64,000 nucleotides of DNA, taken from contig NZ_JAGSYE010000001.1 in the NCBI RefSeq assembly GCF_025685565.1, positions 248,001 through 312,000 of the forward strand, read 5' to 3'. This document shows, in pieces, positions 8,863-16,517 of the stretch. This DNA comes from Granulicella aggregans (GTDB taxonomy: Bacteria; Acidobacteriota; Terriglobia; Terriglobales; Acidobacteriaceae). Positions within the stretch are counted from its first letter, which is position 1. Each line of letters opens with the position of its first letter. The notes under the pieces were generated by a model. It was not told where the DNA came from. It saw nothing but the letters and a program-made list of their open reading frames with translations, and did no database searches. Made by a program: the position numbers and the translations under genes.

Positions 8863-9630
8863 ATGCGCAAACGCATCTCCGGAATCTTCCTGTGTGTCAC
8901 GGCAGCGGCTTTGGCCTTCCCCACTTTGGGCCAGTTGGCGCGAACCCGGCCCACCATCCCCCGTTCTCCCTACACAGCGCACTACAAGATCACGCGGACC
9001 CAGAAGTTGTCGGACGGCAACGTCATCCGCAATGAGTCGACTGAAATCAGCGCCGTAGACTCGCAGGGCCGCCAAATGACTGCCACCACCGGGGCTTTGC
9101 CCTTCGGAGGCGACTCACTCCGAACGACGATCTTTGTCTTTGACCCGATCGCCCGAACCCACACCGTCTGGTCTTCTCCCGGCCACCAGGTGACGGTGGG
9201 ATCGATGCCCGAGCCCGGAGCATCACGCATCTGCACTGCAAGCTCCACCGATGCCGATCCGAACACCAAGGGCGTACGCTCAGAGCGTCCGAAGCCGGTA
9301 TTCGAGGCTCTTGGGACGGACACGATCCAGGGAATCGAGGCCCGCGGCCGGCGCATCACCACCACCTATCCCGCCGGCGAGATCGGCAATCAATATCCGC
9401 TGGTGACTACGTCCGAGGTGTGGACAGCAACCGCCCCGGCCCTTTCGGGCATGATCGTCCGCGAGACGTCGGACGACCCACGAACCGGCACAAGAAGCAA
9501 AGAACTTGTCAGCTACGAACAGGGAGACCCAGACGCGGCTATCTTCCAGCCACCCGCCAGCTACGAGATCGTCAAGAACACGACTGAAACCTCCTGTACG
9601 ACCCAGACAATTTCAGCTCCACAGCAGTAA
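8863..9630 (+). CDS. Secreted protein of unknown function
   Basis: 255 residues with a standard signal peptide (MRKRISGIFLCVTAAALAFP, cleavage near the following Gly-Gln) and no other hydrophobic segment, so probably periplasmic. A GAGG motif precedes the ATG by about nine bases. The mature part looks beta-rich (PYTAHYKITRTQKLSDGNVI, then TTTYPAGEIGNQYPLVTTSE). I recognise no family. It lies 100 bases after the anti-sigma gene in the same direction and may belong to that sigma regulon. Confidence 0.75.
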   Translation: MRKRISGIFLCVTAAALAFPTLGQLARTRPTIPRSPYTAHYKITRTQKLSDGNVIRNESTEISAVDSQGRQMTATTGALPFGGDSLRTTIFVFDPIARTHTVWSSPGHQVTVGSMPEPGASRICTASSTDADPNTKGVRSERPKPVFEALGTDTIQGIEARGRRITTTYPAGEIGNQYPLVTTSEVWTATAPALSGMIVRETSDDPRTGTRSKELVSYEQGDPDAAIFQPPASYEIVKNTTETSCTTQTISAPQQ

Positions 9631-9751
9631 CCGCTGCGGCCCGTGTTTGCATCGCTTCGATGGCTGCCATAAGCTAGCTGAGAACGTCGAATCTATCGTG
9701 CCCTCTACTGCTCCACACCCGCGTCAAATGCATCTCTCCAGGCCCCTGACC

Positions 9752-11524
9752 ATGGCGCGACTCTCCAGACCTGCACTTGGTATCGCCGTCGCTGCGCTTC
9801 TGCTTCCGTCCTTCAGGCTGACGGCCCAATCCTCTTCGTCTTCCTCGCAGTCGTCCGGCACCGCGCCGCAGGAAGAGAGCCGCTCGACTGCAAAGCGTCC
9901 CACCGTCGAAGCCGGAGGCTCCGCCGTCACACTAGAGACCAGCGAACCTCTCTTCTACCTCGCTTCCGCACTCAACCTCTGCGGCTACGACGATGGCCTC
10001 GATCAATCCGACCCCGTCCGCGCCAAGGTACGCGCGGACATCGAATCTGCCGCCATCGCCACACCCGAGGCCGCCGACAGCCGCCGCGCGCTGTGCGAAT
10101 ACGTCCACACCCACCAGCTCTCCGACGGCGGCCTCAACCTCGCCCAGTACGTGTCGCTCGCGCTCTACCTTACCCCGCCGCCGGAACTCGCGCCGACCGC
10201 CGACGAGACCGATCTGCCCCCCGACTCCACCCAGGTCGTCAACATCCTGCCACTCCTCCGGACCTTCGCCGAGCAGGTCCACCTCCACGCCATCTGGATC
10301 AAGTACCGCCCTAACTACGAAGCGCTCGTCGACCTCGTCCACGACCCGCTGACCCGCACCATCCTCAACACAAACATCTACCTCAAGCTCCCCGCCAGCA
10401 GCTACGATGGCCGCCGGTTCCTCGTTCTGATCGAGCCTATGCTCGCCCCGGCGGCAAGCAACGCCCGCATCTACGGCAACGACTACACCGTCGTCGTCTC
10501 TCCATCTGCCACGCCACCCGGCAACGTCAAGATGGAGCAGGTCCGGCACACCTACCTCCACTACGAGGTCGAGCCGCTCGTCTACTCCCGCGCCACCGCG
10601 ATGAACCGCCTGCAGCCCCTGCTCCGCACTGTGCAGGACGCTCCGATTGAATTCAGCTACAAATCCGACATCGTCTCGCTCATCGCCGAGTGCATGATCA
10701 AGGCTATCGAAGCCCACACCATGGACGCCGGCATTCCGAAGCCCGAAAAGACCACCAGCCACGAGCGCATCGATCAGGAGCGCTATACCGCGGAGATGAC
10801 GGTATACGACCGCCAGACCGAGGCCGCCCGCCGCAACGCTGCCGAACTCTCTATGCGCCAGGGCTGGGTGCTGACCGGGTACTTCTACGACAGGCTCAGC
10901 GAGATGCAGCACGACGGCTCCAGCCTGAAGGACTCCATTGGCCAGATGGTCTACGGCATGGACATCGGACGCGAAGCCCACCACGACCAGCAGATCGTCT
11001 TCCTTCCTGAAGCCAGCCACGACGTTGTGCGCCGGACGCCCCGCCAGCCCACGGGCCTCGATCTCGCCGAGATGAAGCTCTTCAAGGGCGACAAAGACGG
11101 TGCCAGCGAGATCGCTGAGAAGGTCCTCGCCAGCCCGACCGGGGACCATGCCCGCGCCAACTACTTGATCGCCCGCGTCAACCTGCTCGACCAGCAGCCT
11201 GACGACGCCGTGACCCACTTCCACGCCGCGCTCGAGACCTCTCGCGACCCCCGCACCCTGGCCTGGTGCCACATCTATCTCGGACGTCTCTACGACATGC
11301 AGCAGACTCCCGACCGCAAGAAAGCCGTCGCCGAGTACAAGCTGGCCCTCAACCTCCGCGACGACCGCCCCGACACCAAGGCCGCCGCCGAAGCCGGCAT
11401 CCGCGCTCCGTTCGCTCCACCCAAACGCGAAGCCATGCCCGATCCCGACGACAACGACAACACGCCCATCGACCCCACCGGCAAAGCCGAGAAAGACGCC
11501 TACAAGCCACCGCCTCCGCAATAA
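9752..11524 (+). CDS. Exported TPR-containing protein of unknown function
   Basis: About 590 residues. ATG 9752 is preferred because it gives a compact signal peptide (MARLSRPALGIAVAALLLP) with an AGG about nine bases upstream. ATG 9728 and a much longer open frame back to 9506 exist, but the latter overlaps the preceding gene. A serine/glutamine-rich linker follows the signal. The middle (about 60-420) is an alpha/beta region I do not recognise, with LNLCGYDDGLDQSDPVRAKV near its start. Residues about 440-540 read as tetratricopeptide-like helices (DGASEIAEKVLASPTGDHAR, then TLAWCHIYLGRLYDMQQT). The C-terminus is proline- and acid-rich. Likely periplasmic scaffold. Confidence 0.75.
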   Translation: MARLSRPALGIAVAALLLPSFRLTAQSSSSSSQSSGTAPQEESRSTAKRPTVEAGGSAVTLETSEPLFYLASALNLCGYDDGLDQSDPVRAKVRADIESAAIATPEAADSRRALCEYVHTHQLSDGGLNLAQYVSLALYLTPPPELAPTADETDLPPDSTQVVNILPLLRTFAEQVHLHAIWIKYRPNYEALVDLVHDPLTRTILNTNIYLKLPASSYDGRRFLVLIEPMLAPAASNARIYGNDYTVVVSPSATPPGNVKMEQVRHTYLHYEVEPLVYSRATAMNRLQPLLRTVQDAPIEFSYKSDIVSLIAECMIKAIEAHTMDAGIPKPEKTTSHERIDQERYTAEMTVYDRQTEAARRNAAELSMRQGWVLTGYFYDRLSEMQHDGSSLKDSIGQMVYGMDIGREAHHDQQIVFLPEASHDVVRRTPRQPTGLDLAEMKLFKGDKDGASEIAEKVLASPTGDHARANYLIARVNLLDQQPDDAVTHFHAALETSRDPRTLAWCHIYLGRLYDMQQTPDRKKAVAEYKLALNLRDDRPDTKAAAEAGIRAPFAPPKREAMPDPDDNDNTPIDPTGKAEKDAYKPPPPQ

Positions 11525-11561
11525 CGCCCGAATCCCGAATCCTTGTCGTTTATCCACCTCA

Positions 11562-11598
11562 CCTTGTCATTCTTCGACGAAGTCGGAGGATCTGCTTT
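11562..11598 (-). repeat. Intergenic repeat, family R3
   Basis: On the minus strand this reads GCAGATCCTCCGAC, then TTCGTCGAAG, then AATGACAAGG. The same GCAGATCCT...GATGACAAGG frame surrounds the large hairpin at 38021-38086. It sits directly after the TPR gene. Confidence 0.5.
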
Positions 11599-11632
11599 CG
11601 CACTTGCCGTTGCCTAAACCCTCCCAAAGAAA

Positions 11633-11689
11633 CGTCATCTCGACCGAAGCCGCGCAGCATCCCGCGCGGCGTAGTGGAGAGCCCCGCAT
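11633..11689 (-). repeat. Intergenic repeat, family R2
   Basis: Reverse-oriented copy of the R2 element (ATGCGGGG...CTCTCCACTACG...GGTCGAGATGACG), with a GC-rich insertion GCGCAGCATCCCGCGC that forms a small palindrome in the middle. Other copies are near 18603, 40755, 43455, 51073, 55152 and 62266. Confidence 0.7.
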
Positions 11690-11781
11690 CGGCACTGCAC
11701 TTACCGCCGCCTACACCCTATTCGCTACCCCCTATACCCTGCTTTTCGGTCTAAAGTTAACAACTGGGGAGAGCTATCGAC

Positions 11782-12597
11782 ATGCCGCCAAGAAAATCCA
11801 CACGCTCCCCCTTCGGCCACACCTTCAAGGACCCCTCCCTGCTCGAGCGCGCCCTGACCCACCGCTCGCTCGCCTACGAGACCTCCCCGCACCTGCTCTC
11901 CGACACCTCCGCCGACAACGAGCAGCTTGAGTTCCTCGGCGACGCCGTCCTCGGCCTGATCGTCGCCGAAGCCCTCTACCGCCGCTTCCCGCAGTCGCGC
12001 GAGGGCGAACTCACACGGCTCCGGGCCTCCATCGTCAGCCGCAAGCACCTTGGCGCGATGGCCGCGCGCATCGATCTTGGCAGCCATCTCCGCCTCGGCA
12101 AGGGAGAAGAACGCACCGGCGGCCGCGCCAAGTCCGCCCTGCTCTCGAACGCGCTTGAAGCCGTCATCGCCGCCATCTACCTTGACGGCGGCCTTAAGCC
12201 CACCGCCGCATTCATCGAGAAGAACATCCTCGAACCCGCTCTGCCCGAGATCACCCTCGCGCTCTCCACGCCCAACGGAGCAGGCTCCTCCACATTTTCG
12301 GGAGCCGTCGGCGACCACAAATCCGCCCTCCAGGAGCATCTGCAGGCCTCCGGTCTCGGCCAGCCCGAGTACCTACTCGTCTCCGAGTCAGGCCCCGACC
12401 ACCAGAAGCGCTTCCACGTCCAGGTCGTGGTGCACGACCGTACCTCCGCCGCGGATGGTGTCCCAACCATCCTCGCTGAATCTGACGGCCCCACAAAAAA
12501 GGCCGCTCAGCAGGAGGCCGCACGCCTAGCCTTCCTGCGCATCGTGGCAGACGGCAACGCAGCCCACGCATCTCAAAAGTCTGTGGCAACCGAATGA
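11782..12597 (+). CDS. rnc: Ribonuclease III
   Basis: 271-residue double-strand-specific endoribonuclease for rRNA precursor and mRNA processing. The catalytic domain (residues 10-160) holds the signature NEQLEFLGDAVL with metal ligands E47, E50 and D54, and LEAVIAAIYLDGG with the last ligand Glu at about 126. The residue matching E. coli D114 is Asn, a known natural variant. A double-stranded-RNA-binding domain occupies about 175-255 (ALQEHLQASGLGQPEYLLV). The protein is 40-45 residues longer than E. coli RNase III, mostly in the linker and tail. Its stop overlaps the start of the first signal peptidase gene (ATGA, 12594-12597); rnc next to lepB is a widespread arrangement. Confidence 0.95.
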   Translation: MPPRKSTRSPFGHTFKDPSLLERALTHRSLAYETSPHLLSDTSADNEQLEFLGDAVLGLIVAEALYRRFPQSREGELTRLRASIVSRKHLGAMAARIDLGSHLRLGKGEERTGGRAKSALLSNALEAVIAAIYLDGGLKPTAAFIEKNILEPALPEITLALSTPNGAGSSTFSGAVGDHKSALQEHLQASGLGQPEYLLVSESGPDHQKRFHVQVVVHDRTSAADGVPTILAESDGPTKKAAQQEAARLAFLRIVADGNAAHASQKSVATE

Positions 12598-13475
12598 GCG
12601 ATCCCACCGAACTCCAGTCCGCCACCGTCGTGACACAGCCCGTAATCGTCGCGGAGACACTGGTTGTTGAGGATTTCGTCGTCACAACCCTCCCGCCCGG
12701 CCATCCCCGCTCACCCGAGTCTCACGGCATGATCCACGCCGTCCAGTCGCTGCTCTACATCATCATCGTCGCCATCTTCATCATCACCTTCGCGGTCCAG
12801 CCCTTCCGCATCCCGTCAGAGTCCATGGATCCGACGCTGATGGTCGGCGACTTCCTCCTCGTCGCCAAGCAGAACTTCCCCGCCTCCGCCGGCAATATTC
12901 CCCAGCCCTCTACCGCCATCCACCGCGGCGACGTCATCGTCTTCCACTACCCCGTCGATCCCTCCATCCACCTGGTTAAGCGCGTGATCGGCCTCCCCGG
13001 CGACCATCTCCGTCTCCGCGAGAACCATGTCTATATCGACGGCCGACCGCTCGACGAACCCTACGCCGTCTACCGCTCCGGCCCCGCAGACAACTTCCGC
13101 GATAACTTCCCGCGCCTTGCTAATCCCGATCCCGATGTCTCCTCAGCCTGGTGGATCCAGATGCGTTCGCTGGTCAACCACGGCGAACTCACCGTTCCGC
13201 CACACAGCTTCTTCGTCCTTGGCGACAACCGTAACAACAGCGAGGACAGCCGTTACTGGGGCTTCGTTCCCGCCTCCGCCATCGTCGGCAAGCCCCTGCT
13301 GATCTACTTCTCCGTCAACTCTTCGCCCAAGCCCGACGATGACGACGATAGCCGAGACCCCGATCCTACCCCCCGAGCATCCGCCCAGCCCATCGTCAAG
13401 CCCGCGAAGACTTCCACCTTCGGCGAGATTGCCAACTTCGCCCGCTGGAACCGGATACTCCGCGTGGTCCGCTAA
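12594..13475 (+). CDS. lepB: Signal peptidase I (first of two)
   Basis: 293-residue membrane-anchored serine protease that removes Sec signal peptides in the periplasm. One TM helix at about residues 52-70 (LLYIIIVAIFIITFAV) is followed directly by the nucleophile motif RIPSESMDPTL (Ser77). The general-base Lys129 lies in LVKRVIGLPGD, and the C-terminal signature GDNRNNSEDSRYWGFV is intact. A 45-residue acidic/hydrophobic N-terminal extension precedes the TM, and the tail after about residue 245 is acidic and proline-rich. Translationally coupled to rnc. All catalytic residues are present, so it should be active. Confidence 0.94.
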   Translation: MSDPTELQSATVVTQPVIVAETLVVEDFVVTTLPPGHPRSPESHGMIHAVQSLLYIIIVAIFIITFAVQPFRIPSESMDPTLMVGDFLLVAKQNFPASAGNIPQPSTAIHRGDVIVFHYPVDPSIHLVKRVIGLPGDHLRLRENHVYIDGRPLDEPYAVYRSGPADNFRDNFPRLANPDPDVSSAWWIQMRSLVNHGELTVPPHSFFVLGDNRNNSEDSRYWGFVPASAIVGKPLLIYFSVNSSPKPDDDDDSRDPDPTPRASAQPIVKPAKTSTFGEIANFARWNRILRVVR

Positions 13476-13534
13476 ACACCTCACTCCGGACCGAGCCGCC
13501 TCACCTCATTCAGCGATACACTGACAGAGCACCA

Positions 13535-14362
13535 GTGGAGAACGCGTTGACTAACGCCACCGAACCGATCGTGAACGAAACCGCCGAGTCCCAGCCCGTC
13601 GAGCAGCAGGAGACCGAGACTCCCCTCGAATCCCTCTCCTCCATCTGCACCGTGCTGGCAGTCGGCCTCTTCGTCATGACCTTCATCTTCCAGAACTTTG
13701 AGATCCCTTCGGCCTCGATGGAGAAGACGCTGCTCATCGGCGATCACGTCGTGGTCGACCGCGTCACGCTTGCGCCGCGGAGCCTCTGGGCACCGTTCCT
13801 CGACTACCGCCCCGTCCACCGCGGCGACGTCATCGTCTTCCTCAAGCCCAACCCCGAGACCCCCGACCTCTTTCTGGTCAAGCGCGCGATCGGCATCCCC
13901 GGAGATCGCATCCACCTTCGCAACGGCATCGTCTATCTCAACGGAGTCGCCCAGGACGAGCCCCAGGCCGGCAAGCCAGCCTACGATGGCAATCCCTATC
14001 ATGCGTATAACCCCTACCGCGACGACTTCCCCAGCATCCCCGCCTCGGTCGATCAGGGAGCCACCGCGAGCTGGTCGCTGGAGATGCCCAGCCACGTCGA
14101 GGGCGACGACCTCGTCGTCCCTCCCGGCAAGATCTTCGCCATGGGAGACAATCGCACCGAGAGTCTCGACGGCCGCTTCTGGGGCTTCGTTCCGCAGGAG
14201 AACATCGTCGGCCGCCCCATGTTCGTGTACTGGTCGTTCAAGACCCCAGCCGATCAGATCGACAAGACCAGCATGGGCGATCGCCTGAGCTTCATCGTGC
14301 ACATCGTTACGCACATCTTCACCGAGACTCGCTGGAGCCGCACCTTCCACGTCGTCCGCTAG
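13535..14362 (+). CDS. lepB: Signal peptidase I (second of two)
   Basis: 275-residue paralog of the preceding gene. After a glutamate-rich cytoplasmic N-terminus, one TM helix (about 36-53) leads to EIPSASMEKTLLIGD with nucleophile Ser61. Lys116 is in LVKRAIGIPGD, and GDNRTESLDGRFWGFVP is the last signature box. Translation probably begins at GTG 13535, since no ATG lies between the upstream gene and the conserved region. Only 59 bases separate it from the first peptidase, so they are likely cotranscribed. It differs in the insert between the catalytic boxes (RSLWAPFLDYRPVHRGDVI), which may alter substrate choice. Confidence 0.92.
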   Translation: MENALTNATEPIVNETAESQPVEQQETETPLESLSSICTVLAVGLFVMTFIFQNFEIPSASMEKTLLIGDHVVVDRVTLAPRSLWAPFLDYRPVHRGDVIVFLKPNPETPDLFLVKRAIGIPGDRIHLRNGIVYLNGVAQDEPQAGKPAYDGNPYHAYNPYRDDFPSIPASVDQGATASWSLEMPSHVEGDDLVVPPGKIFAMGDNRTESLDGRFWGFVPQENIVGRPMFVYWSFKTPADQIDKTSMGDRLSFIVHIVTHIFTETRWSRTFHVVR

Positions 14363-14389
14363 ATCCCCAAATATCGGGCAAGAATCGGG

Positions 14390-14430
14390 TGCCCCATCCA
14401 TCGCGCCTTTGTCTCTCGCGATGGGTGGGA
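14390..14430 (+). repeat. Intergenic palindromic repeat, family R1
   Basis: TGCCCCATCCATCGCG and CGCGATGGGTGGGA flank a pyrimidine-rich loop (CCTTTGTCTCT), giving an imperfect hairpin of about 13 bp. Related copies lie at 18657, 19565 and, inverted, 50999. It follows the second signal peptidase gene and could double as a terminator. Confidence 0.65.
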
Positions 14431-14520
14431 TATTGGTGCGAAACACGAACCCCTTCTATTCCCTGAATCACCCCTCCCTGAGAATAGACGTGAGAATAGA
14501 ATTGCCTCTTGAGTACCTTC

Positions 14521-16179
14521 ATGCCCGAGACCTCCACCCCCGCCGAAGCCCCAGCACGCCCCCGCCGCAATTACTTCTCCTTCGGCTTCGCTCTGCTCTA
14601 CCTCTTCATCGCCTGCATCATCGCTCTCGCCGTGCTCCCACCGCTGCTGAACGTCAACCGCTTCAAGCGGCGCATCGTGACCAGCATCAGCACCAGCCTC
14701 GGCCGCCCCGTCCATCTGGACAGCGTCACCCTCGTCCTGCTTCCGCTCCCCGGCTTCAAGCTTGAAAACTTCGTCGTCGCTGAAGACCCCGCCTTTGGAT
14801 CCGAGCCCGTCATCCATGCCAATGAGGTCGAGGCCACCCTCCGCATCGCCTCCCTCTACCGCAAGAAGGTCGAATTCTCGAAGATCAGCCTGAAGGAACC
14901 CAGCATCAACCTCGTCCATGCCGAGAGCGGCCAGTGGAACATTGAAGGCATCCTCCTCAAGGCCGCGCAGATCTCCGCCGCGCCGACCGCCCAGGCCACC
15001 GCCGGCCCCGATCCGCGCTTCCCGTATATCGAAGCCACGGACGCCCGCGTCAACATCAAGTCCGGCCTCGAAAAACTCCCCTTTTCGCTTACTGAAACTG
15101 ACTTTGCCCTGTGGCTTCCCCAACCCGGCCAGTGGCGCGTGCGCGTCGCGGGTAAACCCACCCGCACCGACACCAGCGCCTCCGACACCGGCATTGTCTC
15201 CCTTGAAGGCACACTTGGCCGCGCCGAACGCTTCGACCTCATCCCCATCGACCTCGCCGCCGAGTGGAAAAACGTCCCCCTCGGCGAGGCAAGCCGCGTC
15301 CTCACCGGCGACGACGCCGGAGTCCGTGGCGAACTCCGTCTCAGCGCCACGCTTCGCGGCACCGTCGGCACCAGCACCCTCAAGACCTCGATCGACCTCC
15401 GCGGTCTACGCCGCGCCGACTTCGTTCCCGACCAGCCAATCCATCTCCGTGCCGACTGCCAGGCCACCACCGCCGAGACCTTCCATGCCCTCCAGCAGAT
15501 CCGCTGCAGTTGGCCTCCTCCGGGTGAGCCCACTCTCCTCGCCCTGACCGGCGATCTACCCAGCATCCACAATCCCGCCTCCGCCAGCTTCCAGCTCGGC
15601 ACACCCGGCCTGCCCGCCGCCACACTCCTGCAGTGGCTCCGCGCCGCCAGCCCTCGCGTCTCGCCCGACATCATCGCAACCGGCACCCTGACGGGAAGCG
15701 TCTCCCGGACAGCGAATGGCGAACCGCCCACCACACCGTCCGGTCGGCTCGTCCTCACCGGAGTCGAACTCTCCAAAGGCCCGCTCGGCAACACCCCCAT
15801 GGCCATCGGCGACACCACCATCACCTCAGCGGACTCTGCAGCGGGCTTCGTGCTTGCCCCGACCACTCTCGCTTTAGGAGGCAGGGAGCCAGCAACCCTC
15901 GAAGGCCACTTCGACAGCTTCGGCTACAGCCTCCACCTCACCGGCAACGTCCTCCCTTCGCGTCTTCTCGCACTCGGCACTGCGATCCCCCAGTTTGGCG
16001 ACGGCCTCCCGGCACTCTTTCTCCCGCCGTCGGCCCCCCAGCCCCCGCCGTCGAAGGAACTCCCCATCCATATCGACCTGACCTCGATTCGTACCTGGGG
16101 CGGCGGCCAATCCTGGTCCCGTACCATCCCCACAAAGCCGACGGGCTCCACCGTACACGGCAGGCGCTCGCGTAACTAG
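14521..16179 (+). CDS. AsmA-family protein
   Basis: About 552 residues. A single N-terminal TM helix (FSFGFALLYLFIACIIALAV) anchors a large periplasmic domain that begins with the AsmA signature pattern RFKRRIVTSISTSLGRPVHL followed by VTLVLLPLPGFKLENF. Proteins of this superfamily (AsmA, TamB, YhdP) act in phospholipid or outer-membrane assembly between the two membranes. ATG 14521 is chosen; a TTG 12 bases earlier in frame is possible, and neither has a strong ribosome-binding site. The C-terminus is proline-rich and lacks the hydrophobic end seen in TamB. It stands alone with 158 bases upstream. Confidence 0.75.
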   Translation: MPETSTPAEAPARPRRNYFSFGFALLYLFIACIIALAVLPPLLNVNRFKRRIVTSISTSLGRPVHLDSVTLVLLPLPGFKLENFVVAEDPAFGSEPVIHANEVEATLRIASLYRKKVEFSKISLKEPSINLVHAESGQWNIEGILLKAAQISAAPTAQATAGPDPRFPYIEATDARVNIKSGLEKLPFSLTETDFALWLPQPGQWRVRVAGKPTRTDTSASDTGIVSLEGTLGRAERFDLIPIDLAAEWKNVPLGEASRVLTGDDAGVRGELRLSATLRGTVGTSTLKTSIDLRGLRRADFVPDQPIHLRADCQATTAETFHALQQIRCSWPPPGEPTLLALTGDLPSIHNPASASFQLGTPGLPAATLLQWLRAASPRVSPDIIATGTLTGSVSRTANGEPPTTPSGRLVLTGVELSKGPLGNTPMAIGDTTITSADSAAGFVLAPTTLALGGREPATLEGHFDSFGYSLHLTGNVLPSRLLALGTAIPQFGDGLPALFLPPSAPQPPPSKELPIHIDLTSIRTWGGGQSWSRTIPTKPTGSTVHGRRSRN

Positions 16180-16517
16180 CGCCCCGTCAGAAGCTCCCCG
16201 TTTTGTGTTGTCAAGCCCTGCCGTCTTGGGAAATGGCGGTAAACGAAACATTACAAAAGGCTTAAAGCCTGCAAAAAACTTGCCCATTTACCCCGTGCAA
16301 GCTGCTACGATTTAAACAGGAATTAGGAAAGCGCCGGTCTTTCGCCCGAGGCTTCTGAATGATTCGCCGGATGGAGCCTAAAACCTTTGTTTTGACGACT
16401 TTGGCTTCTAAGCCTTCTGTTATGAAGACTTTAGCCAGTCGAAACGAACGCACTCCGCTGATTCAAAGGACTTTAGGCAGAATCCGCCCTCTTTTTTTTT
16501 GGGGGGGAATGCTCCGT
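16180..16517. other. Gene-free stretch with short repeats and a T9G7 tract
   Basis: 338 bases between convergent genes. A short plus-strand frame from ATG 16359 (MIRRMEPKTFVLTTLASKP...) runs into the opposite gene and is not convincing. Three related motifs, GACTTTGGC, GACTTTAGC and GACTTTAGGC, occur at about 30-45 base intervals between 16397 and 16480. The stretch ends in nine T (16492-16500) followed by seven G (16501-16507). No gene is called. Confidence 0.4.

Noticed and set aside
9932..11557. 541-codon open frame antisense to the TPR protein gene
   Set aside because: Long antisense frames are common at this GC content. The plus-strand frame has a signal peptide and TPR helices, while the antisense product is a low-complexity Val/Gly/Asp mix.
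12150..12162. Asn in place of the E. coli D114 metal ligand in RNase III
   Set aside because: Asn at this position is a frequent natural variant and the other acidic ligands are present, so no loss of activity is inferred.
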